DNA from: Curtobacterium sp. MCBA15_012
GTDB taxonomy: Bacteria; Actinomycetota; Actinomycetes; Actinomycetales; Microbacteriaceae
Direction of reading: 5' to 3'
DNA: 64,000 nt
NCBI RefSeq assembly: GCF_001864935.2
Contig: NZ_CP126267.1
Location: forward strand, 3,348,001-3,412,000
Of the stretch, positions 54,033-64,000 are shown piece by piece. Under the pieces are notes generated by a model. It was not told where the DNA came from, did no database searches, and saw nothing but the letters and a program-made list of their open reading frames with translations. A program made the translations under genes and the position numbers. The first letter of the stretch is position 1; every line of letters begins with the position of its first letter.

Positions 54033-55703
54033 CTACGCGACGACGCGCAGGATCTCGTCGACGCTGGTCCGGCCCAGCAGGACCTTCTGCCAGCCGTCCT
54101 GTCGGAGGGTGAGCATCCCCTGCTCGCGGGCGACGCGGCCGATCTCGGCGCTCGAGGCGCGCGCGACGGCGAGGCGTTCGATCTCCTCGGTCACGGTCAT
54201 CACCTCGTGCAGCGCGATGCGTCCGCGGTACCCGGTGTTCGAGCAGACCGCGCAGCCGACGGGGGCGAAGAACGGCGGGACCACGGCACCGTCGTCGGGC
54301 ACGAGTCCGAGCGCGACGAGCTGGGCGGTCGGGACCTCGGCCGGCACCTTGCACCGGTCGCAGAGCCGGCGCGCGAGGCGCTGTGCCACGACCGCGTCGA
54401 GCGCGGACCCGACGAGGAACGGCTCGATGTCCATCTCGGTCAGGCGGGTGATCGCCGACGGCGCGTCGTTCGTGTGCAGCGTCGAGAGCACGAGGTGCCC
54501 GGTGAGCGACGCCTCGATCGCGATCTGCGCGGTCTCGTGGTCGCGGATCTCGCCGAGCAGCACGACGTCGGGGTCCGAGCGCAGGATGGACCGCAGGGCC
54601 GAGGCGAACGTCAGCCCGGCCTTGGGGTTGACCTGCACCTGGTTGATGCCCGCCATCCGGTACTCGACCGGGTCCTCGACGGTGATGACGTTGATCTCGG
54701 GCCGGGCGACCGCGTTGAGGGTCGTGTACAGCGTCGTCGACTTGCCGGACCCGGTGGGGCCGGTCACGAGGATCATGCCGTACGGCTTCGAGTAGGAGCG
54801 TCGGTACGCCTGCGCGTTGTGCTCGAGCAGGTCGAGGTCACCGAGGGACATCGACGTGTTCGTGTTGTCGAGGATCCGCATGACGACCTTCTCGCCCCAC
54901 ACGGTCGGCAGCGTCGCGACCCGGAGGTCGATCTGCCGGCCGCCGTGGCGCACCGACATCCGGCCGTCCTGCGGCTTCCGACGCTCGGCGATGTCGATGT
55001 CGCTCATGATCTTGAGCCGACTGATGACGCCGTTCTGGATCGTCTTCGGCGCGGGAGCCATCTCGTGCAGCACGCCGTCGATGCGGTACCGCACCCGCAC
55101 CTCGTGCTCGCCGGGCTCGATGTGGATGTCCGAGGCGTGGTCCTGGATCGCCTGCGACACGAGCAGGTTCACGAAGCGCACGATCGGGACGTCGTCGAGC
55201 GACCCCGCGGCGAGGTCGACGCGCTCGTCCGCACGGGCGGAGGCTTCCTCCTCGAGGGAGGACGTCAGGTCGTTCAGCTCGTCGTCGGCCCGGAGGTAGC
55301 GGTCGAGCGCCGAGTGGAGCTCGCGCTCGTCGACCTGCACGGGCTTCACGGTGCGACCGGACGCGGCGCGGGCGTCGTCGATCGCGAGGACGTTCGTCGG
55401 GTTCACCATCGCGAGCACGAGGACCTCGCCCTCGAAGCCGATGCCGAGCACCCCGTGGCGGCGACAGAGCGCGGCCGGGAGCATCGACACCGCCGTGCCG
55501 TCCACCGGGTAGTCGGTGAGCGGCACCGTGCGCGAGTTCTGCGACGCGGCGCGTGCGGTGATGTACTGCGCCTCGCTCACGACGCCCTGGTCGACGAGGG
55601 TCTGGATGGAGCGTTCGTCGACGTCCTCGTCGCCGGTCATGGCGTCGAGGTGTTCGATCGGCAGGGCGCCGTTGAGGATGAGGATCTCGGAGAGCGTGGC
55701 CAT
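54033..55703 (-). CDS. pilB: Type IV pilus extension ATPase PilB
   Basis: A 556-residue extension ATPase. An N-terminal MshEN-type domain is suggested by R-T-V-P-L-T-D-Y-P-V-D and G-I-G-F-E-G-E-V-L-V-L-A-M-V-N-P-T at ~58-103. Walker A G-P-T-G-S-G-K-S-T is at 315-323, then T-V-E-D-P-V-E-Y, D-P-D-V-V-L-L-G-E-I-R-D and the His box. The zinc module has C-D-R-C and C-A-V-C-S-N-T-G-Y-R-G-R, as in PilB/GspE. The ATG at 55703 gives M-A-T-L-S-E-I-L; AAGGAG lies ~13 bases upstream. First gene of the pilus operon. Confidence 0.94.
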   Translation of the reverse strand: MATLSEILILNGALPIEHLDAMTGDEDVDERSIQTLVDQGVVSEAQYITARAASQNSRTVPLTDYPVDGTAVSMLPAALCRRHGVLGIGFEGEVLVLAMVNPTNVLAIDDARAASGRTVKPVQVDERELHSALDRYLRADDELNDLTSSLEEEASARADERVDLAAGSLDDVPIVRFVNLLVSQAIQDHASDIHIEPGEHEVRVRYRIDGVLHEMAPAPKTIQNGVISRLKIMSDIDIAERRKPQDGRMSVRHGGRQIDLRVATLPTVWGEKVVMRILDNTNTSMSLGDLDLLEHNAQAYRRSYSKPYGMILVTGPTGSGKSTTLYTTLNAVARPEINVITVEDPVEYRMAGINQVQVNPKAGLTFASALRSILRSDPDVVLLGEIRDHETAQIAIEASLTGHLVLSTLHTNDAPSAITRLTEMDIEPFLVGSALDAVVAQRLARRLCDRCKVPAEVPTAQLVALGLVPDDGAVVPPFFAPVGCAVCSNTGYRGRIALHEVMTVTEEIERLAVARASSAEIGRVAREQGMLTLRQDGWQKVLLGRTSVDEILRVVA

Positions 55704-56041
55704 GTACCCCGGGAACTCCTTCGGGTCGAGTTCGGGTCGGTGTGGTCGGCGCCGCGACGACGCGGCGCCCGTCCACGCTACGGTCGGCGGCACCCGCCCC
55801 CGCAGTCCCACAACGAGGGGGCGGCGGGGTGTCCGGTGTCCCCAGTGCTGGGGTACCGGTCGGTGTCCGGGTGGTCGCAGCGCTCCGTCCATGCCGAGAG
55901 CGTGCCGCACGCGAGCACGCACGCGGGTCCGCTCCGGCGCTGCTGTGGACGACCGCTGGCCCCGCACTGCCTGTGGAGGAAGGAAGCCCGGATCGACGGC
56001 AGACCCTCGACGCGTGCCACCCGCTGGAGACATGATGAGTC
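55704..56041. promoter_or_regulatory. Divergent region upstream of pilB and the VOC gene
   Basis: A 338-base gene-free stretch between pilB (minus) and the VOC gene (plus). On the minus strand a -10-like TAGCGT (55780-55775) lies ~72 bases before pilB, with no good -35. Near 55840-55853 is the small palindrome CCCCAGTGCTGGGG. The VOC gene has no distinct Shine-Dalgarno; GGAGACATG lies just ahead of it. No other feature seen. Confidence 0.4.
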
Positions 56042-56437
56042 ATGGACATCACGAGCGTGACCGTGGGGTTGCCCGTCACCGACATCGAGGCGTCCTGCCT
56101 CTGGTACGGCGCGGTGTTCGAGCGGCTCGAACCGGACCTCGAGCCCGAGGACGGCGTCGCCGAGTACGAGGTCGGCGGGATCTGGGTGCAGCTCTTCGTC
56201 GACCCGGACGCCGAGGACAACCCGGTCAGCCTGCGCTTCGGGATCGACGACGTCCGCGCGCAGCACGACCGGATCGCCGCGCTCGGCATCGACGTCGGCC
56301 CGGTCGGGTGCGTCGACGGCGCCGTCGACTGGTTCGACGTGCGCGACCCCGACGGCAACGTGCTCAGCCTGTTCTCGCTCGTCGACGAGACCGGCCGCGG
56401 GTCCGGACGCGACCGCGGGTCCGGACGCGCGGCCTGA
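56042..56437 (+). CDS. VOC-fold (glyoxalase/dioxygenase superfamily) protein
   Basis: A 131-residue VOC protein, two beta-alpha-beta-beta-beta repeats. V-G-L-P-V-T-D-I-E-A-S-C-L-W-Y begins the first and V-R-D-P-D-G-N-V-L-S-L-F is the conserved end of the second. The usual metal ligands are incomplete: there is no N-terminal His, so catalysis is uncertain and a binding role is possible. The tail G-R-G-S-G-R-D-R-G-S-G-R-A-A is encoded by two 18-bp repeats (56395-56430). Convergent with rpoC; no operon partner. Confidence 0.85.
   Translation: MDITSVTVGLPVTDIEASCLWYGAVFERLEPDLEPEDGVAEYEVGGIWVQLFVDPDAEDNPVSLRFGIDDVRAQHDRIAALGIDVGPVGCVDGAVDWFDVRDPDGNVLSLFSLVDETGRGSGRDRGSGRAA
56395..56430 (+). repeat. 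Two in-frame 18-bp repeats at the 3' end of the VOC gene
   Basis: CCGCGGGTCCGGACGCGA at 56395-56412, repeated with one change at 56413-56430, encoding two R-G-S-G-R blocks. The core CCGGACGCGA matches the 23-bp repeats at 40067. Confidence 0.85.
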
Positions 56438-56478
56438 CGCCGCCTCGCGACCGGACGCGGTCCGACGCGACCACCCGA

Positions 56479-56522
56479 CGGACGGGAGGCGCGGTGCCGG
56501 CCCGCACCGCGCCTCCCGTCCG
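56479..56522. repeat. GGGAGGCGCGG-family palindrome downstream of the VOC gene
   Basis: Two perfect 19-bp arms, CGGACGGGAGGCGCGGTGC and its complement, around a six-base loop (56498-56503). It is almost identical to 3141-3186. It is placed to end transcription of the VOC gene ahead of rpoC. Confidence 0.85.
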
Positions 56523-56591
56523 CCCCTGGTCACCCCACGGCACCGCGGCGGCCCGCACAGGCGGGCGCCGGTCCGGCGGCGTCCCCGGCGC

Positions 56592-56636
56592 ACGAGCAGG
56601 GCCCCACCTCCGTGACGGAGGTGGGGCCCTGCTCGT
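56592..56636 (-). terminator. Terminator of the rpoBC operon
   Basis: A perfect 21-bp stem with a three-base loop, ACGAGCAGGGCCCCACCTCCG against its complement, starting 44 bases beyond the rpoC stop. The strongest hairpin of this type in the window. Confidence 0.85.
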
Positions 56637-56680
56637 TCAGCGCGACGTCAGTCGGTGCGACGTCGGTCGGCTGGGGCGGT

Positions 56681-60562
<3,882 letters not shown>

Positions 60563-60609
60563 TGTTCTTCTCTCTTGCTGAGTTCGAAACGTGTTCGGTA
60601 CGGGCCGGA

Positions 60610-63600
60610 TCAGATGTCGTCGACGGACGACGACTCGAACCGCGAGGAGATGTTGATGCCGAGCTCTTCCGCAGCGCGGAACACCTCGTCGTCGTTGTCG
60701 CGCAGGCTGACCGCCTGGCCGTCGGCCGAGAGGACCTCGACGTTCAGGCAGAGCGACTGCATCTCCTTCATGAGGACCTTGAACGACTCCGGGATGCCGG
60801 GCTCCTGGATGTTCTCGCCCTTGACGATCGCCTCGTAGACCTTCACGCGGCCGAGGATGTCGTCGGACTTGATCGTCAGGAGCTCCTGGAGGGCGTAGGC
60901 GGCGCCGTACGCCTCGAGCGCCCACACCTCCATCTCACCGAAGCGCTGTCCACCGAACTGCGCCTTACCACCCAGCGGCTGCTGCGTGATCATCGAGTAC
61001 GGACCGGTCGAACGGGCGTGGATCTTGTCGTCGACCAGGTGGTGCAGCTTGAGGATGTACATGTAGCCGACCGAGACGGGCTCCGGGAACGGCTCGCCGG
61101 AGCGGCCGTCGAAGAGCTGCGCCTTGCCGGAGGAGCCGATCAGGCGCTCCCCGTCGCGGTTCGGGAGCGTGCTGTCGAGGAGGCCCTCGATCTCGCGCTC
61201 GTACGCACCGTCGAACACCGGGGTGGCGACCTTCGTGCCGGGCGCCGCGCTGTGGGCGGCCTCGGGGAGGGCGGACGCCCACTCCTGGATGCCCTCGACG
61301 TTCCAGCCCTGCTTCGCGAGCCACCCGAGGTGGATCTCGAGGACCTGGCCGAAGTTCATGCGGCCGGGGACGCCGAGCGGGTTGAGCACGATGTCGACGG
61401 GGGTGCCGTCGGCGAGGAACGGCATGTCCTCGACCGGCAGGATCGTCGAGATGACGCCCTTGTTGCCGTGACGACCGGCGAGCTTGTCACCCGCGGTGAT
61501 CTTGCGCTTCTGGGCGATGTAGACGACCACGCGCTGGTTGACACCGGAGCCGAGCTCGTCGTCACCGTCCTGCGAGTCGAACACCTTGACGCCGATGATC
61601 GTGCCCTCTTCACCGTGGGGCACCTTGAGCGAGGTGTCGCGCACCTCGCGCGACTTCTCGTTGAAGATCGCGCGGAGCAGGCGCTCCTCGGCGGAGAGCT
61701 CGGTCTCGCCCTTCGGCGTGACCTTGCCGACGAGGATGTCGCCGGGGCGCACCTCGGCACCGATGCGGATGATGCCGCGCTCGTCCAGGTCGGCCAGGAG
61801 GTCCGGGCTGACGTTGGGGAGGTCGCGGGTGATCTCCTCCTTGCCGAGCTTGGTGTCGCGGGCGTCGACCTCGTACTCCTCGATGTGGATCGAGGAGAGG
61901 GTGTCGTCCTTCACGAGGTTCTGCGACAGGATCATCGCGTCCTCGTAGTTGTAGCCCTCCCACGGCATGAACGCGACGAGCAGGTTCTTGCCGAGCGCGA
62001 GCTCGCCGTTCTCGGTCGCGGGACCGTCGGCGATGACCTCGCCCTGCTCCACGCGCTCACCGGCGGAGACGATGACGCGGTGGTTGTAGCTCGTGCCCTG
62101 GTTGGAGCGGTCGAACTTGCGCAGGTAGTAGGTCTGCGTCCCACCCTCGTCGAGCTGCAGGGTCACGGCGTCGGCCGAGACCTCGGAGACGACACCGGCC
62201 TTGTCGGCGGTGACGACGTCACCGGCGTCGATCGCGGTGTAGCCCTCCATGCCGGTGCCGACGAGCGGCGACTCGGAACGGAGCAGCGGGACGGCCTGAC
62301 GCTGCATGTTCGCACCCATGAGGGCGCGGTTCGCGTCGTCGTGCTCGAGGAACGGGATGAGCGAGGTCGCGACCGACACCATCTGGCGCGGCGAGACGTC
62401 CATGTAGTCGACCTCGTCCTTGCCGACGAGCTCGACCTCGCCGCCCTTCTTCCGCACGAGGACCTTGTCGTCCGCGAAGTGGAAGGAGTCGGTGAGGGGC
62501 GCGTTGGCCTGGGCGACGACGAAGTCGTCCTCCTCCGACGCGGTGAGGTAGTCGATGGTCGTGGTGACCTGACCGTCCACGACGCGGCGGTACGGCGTCT
62601 CGATGAAGCCGAAGGAGTTGATCCGACCGAACGACGCGAGCGAACCGATCAGGCCGATGTTCGGGCCTTCCGGGGTCTCGATCGGGCACATGCGGCCGTA
62701 GTGCGACGGGTGGACGTCACGGACCTCGACGCCGGCACGCTCACGGGACAGACCACCCGGGCCGAGGGCCGACAGGCGACGCTTGTGCGTCAGACCCGCG
62801 AGCGGGTTGTTCTGGTCCATGAACTGCGACAGCTGCGAGGTGCCGAAGAACTCCTTGATCGCGGCGACGACGGGTCGCACGTTGATCAGGGTCTGCGGCG
62901 TGATCGCCTCGATGTCCTGCGTGGTCATGCGCTCGCGGACGACGCGCTCCATGCGGGAAAGGCCGGTGCGGACCTGGTTCTGGATGAGCTCGCCGACGGC
63001 GCGGATGCGACGGTTGCCGAAGTGGTCGATGTCGTCCACGTCGAGGCGCAGCTGGACGGGCTGGCCGTCACGGACGCCGTCGAAGGTCGTCTTCTCGGCG
63101 TGCAGCGAGACGAGGTACTTGATCGTGCGGACGATGTCCTGCACGGTCAGGACCGAGTCGCTGAGCTTCGCGTCGATGCCGAGCTTGCGGTTGACCTTGT
63201 AGCGACCGACCTTGGCGAGGTCGTAGCGCTTCGGGTTGAAGTAGAAGTTGTCGAGGAGCGCACGCGCTGCCTCGGCCGCGACCTGCTCGCCCGGACGGAG
63301 CTTGCGGTAGATGTCCTTGAGCGCCTCTTCCTTCGTCAGGACGGCGTCCTTCTCGAGGGTCGACTCGATCGAGGCGAAGCCCTGGAACTCCTCCATGATC
63401 TCTTCGCTCGTCATGCCGAGCGCCTTGAGGAAGACCGTGACCGACTGCTTGCGCTTGCGGTCGATGCGCACGCCCACCTGGTCGCGCTTGTCGATCTCGA
63501 ACTCGAGCCACGCACCGCGCGACGGGATGATGCGCGCGGAGTAGATGTCCTTGTCGGACGTCTTCTCCTGCTGGCGCTCGAAGTACACGCCCGGCGAGCG

Positions 63601-64000
63601 GACGAGCTGCGAGACGACGACGCGCTCGGTGCCGTTGATGATGAACGTGCCGCGCTCGGTCATGAGCGGGAAGTCGCCCATGAAGACCGTCTGCGTCTTG
63701 ATCTCACCGGTCATGTGGTTCATGAACTCGGCGTTGACGTACAGCGGAGCGGCGTAGGTCTTGCCGCGCTCCTTGCAGTCGTCGATGGAGTACTTCGGGT
63801 CCTCGAGCTCCGGGGACGTGAACGAGAGCTGCATCGTCTCGCCGAGGTCCTCGATCGGGGAGATCTCCTCGAAGATCTCCTCGAGGCCGGAGTGCAGCGC
63901 GAGGTCGGTGCGACCCTGCTCCTGCCCTTCGGCGAGACGTGCCTTCCAGACATCGTTGCCGACGAGCCAGTCGAAGCTCTCCGTCTGGAGTGCGAGCAGA
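60610..64000 (-). CDS. rpoB: DNA-directed RNA polymerase subunit beta (N-terminus outside window)
   Basis: About 1130 C-terminal residues of RpoB, entering from the right edge; an estimated 30-40 residues are missing. The frame is open to the edge, with F-D-W-L-V-G-N near the break. Landmarks include the rifampicin-region [25 protein letters not shown] (wild type), the [14 protein letters not shown] segment, and R-H-G-N-K-G-V. It ends [12 protein letters not shown]. First known gene of the rpoBC pair. Confidence 0.97.
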   Translation of the reverse strand, partial: LLALQTESFDWLVGNDVWKARLAEGQEQGRTDLALHSGLEEIFEEISPIEDLGETMQLSFTSPELEDPKYSIDDCKERGKTYAAPLYVNAEFMNHMTGEIKTQTVFMGDFPLMTERGTFIINGTERVVVSQLVRSPGVYFERQQEKTSDKDIYSARIIPSRGAWLEFEIDKRDQVGVRIDRKRKQSVTVFLKALGMTSEEIMEEFQGFASIESTLEKDAVLTKEEALKDIYRKLRPGEQVAAEAARALLDNFYFNPKRYDLAKVGRYKVNRKLGIDAKLSDSVLTVQDIVRTIKYLVSLHAEKTTFDGVRDGQPVQLRLDVDDIDHFGNRRIRAVGELIQNQVRTGLSRMERVVRERMTTQDIEAITPQTLINVRPVVAAIKEFFGTSQLSQFMDQNNPLAGLTHKRRLSALGPGGLSRERAGVEVRDVHPSHYGRMCPIETPEGPNIGLIGSLASFGRINSFGFIETPYRRVVDGQVTTTIDYLTASEEDDFVVAQANAPLTDSFHFADDKVLVRKKGGEVELVGKDEVDYMDVSPRQMVSVATSLIPFLEHDDANRALMGANMQRQAVPLLRSESPLVGTGMEGYTAIDAGDVVTADKAGVVSEVSADAVTLQLDEGGTQTYYLRKFDRSNQGTSYNHRVIVSAGERVEQGEVIADGPATENGELALGKNLLVAFMPWEGYNYEDAMILSQNLVKDDTLSSIHIEEYEVDARDTKLGKEEITRDLPNVSPDLLADLDERGIIRIGAEVRPGDILVGKVTPKGETELSAEERLLRAIFNEKSREVRDTSLKVPHGEEGTIIGVKVFDSQDGDDELGSGVNQRVVVYIAQKRKITAGDKLAGRHGNKGVISTILPVEDMPFLADGTPVDIVLNPLGVPGRMNFGQVLEIHLGWLAKQGWNVEGIQEWASALPEAAHSAAPGTKVATPVFDGAYEREIEGLLDSTLPNRDGERLIGSSGKAQLFDGRSGEPFPEPVSVGYMYILKLHHLVDDKIHARSTGPYSMITQQPLGGKAQFGGQRFGEMEVWALEAYGAAYALQELLTIKSDDILGRVKVYEAIVKGENIQEPGIPESFKVLMKEMQSLCLNVEVLSADGQAVSLRDNDDEVFRAAEELGINISSRFESSSVDDI

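Noticed and set aside
43089..55703. Tad/Flp pilus or a type II secretion system
   Set aside because: The major pilin is of the FTLIEL type, PilT and PilM-N-O are present, there are no TadA/CpaF or Flp genes, and no secretin. A type IVa-like pilus fits better.

Overview
High-GC, almost entirely minus-strand housekeeping DNA from an actinomycete. Gene order, the long acidic tails on ribosomal proteins, the LAFTG-type surface anchor and the many GTG/TTG starts suggest a Microbacteriaceae genome, possibly Curtobacterium; the genus is inference, because no rRNA gene is in the window.

Layout. 1-383 is the end of coaA, convergent with the rplM-rpsI-glmM operon (594-2961). Accessory genes follow: a wall-anchored extracellular nuclease (3200-6271), an MBL-fold hydrolase, truA, a drug-efflux-type ABC pair (8224-10058, the main plus-strand unit), a very large AfsR/SARP-type regulator and a FUSC membrane protein. 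From 14803 to 32511 the alpha, spc and S10 ribosomal operons run in reverse: rplQ-rpoA-rpsK-rpsM-rpmJ-infA, then map-adk-secY-rplO-rpmD-rpsE-rplR-rplF-rpsH-rplE-rplX-rplN-rpsQ-rpmC-rplP-rpsC-rplV-rpsS-rplB-rplW-rplD-rplC-rpsJ. A plus-strand LytR-CpsA-Psr gene sits between infA and map. No rpsN lies between rplE and rpsH. After an 831-bp leader/repeat region come a DarT-like ADP-ribosyltransferase gene, a type IB topoisomerase and the str operon (rpsL-rpsG-fusA-tuf, 35416-39787). Three small or uncharacterised membrane-protein genes (40198-42827) lead to a complete type IV pilus locus (43089-55703). The window ends with a VOC-fold gene and rpoC-rpoB, with rpoB cut by the right edge.

Most genes serve translation and transcription. 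The standout block is the type IV pilus operon placed between rpoC and rpsL. In transcription order it encodes PilB extension ATPase, PilT retraction ATPase, PilC platform, major pilin, PilV-like, PilW-like and PilX-like minor pilins, PilD peptidase, PilM, PilN and PilO, with nearly all neighbours overlapping or closely spaced. PilT carries a disordered N-terminal extension of about 185 residues with a repeated SVYD motif.

Other points of interest are four helically phased direct repeats upstream of the ABC operon (SARP-operator-like, near an AfsR-like gene), a family of long GC-rich palindromes at gene ends, tandem duplications that include stop codons, a 60-bp near-perfect palindrome between coaA and glmM, and a DarT-like gene with a Cys/His ribbon but no antitoxin beside it. 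Three housekeeping promoters of the form TTGnnn-N17-TAGnnT can be read directly. No tRNA, rRNA, CRISPR array, insertion sequence or prophage gene was seen.
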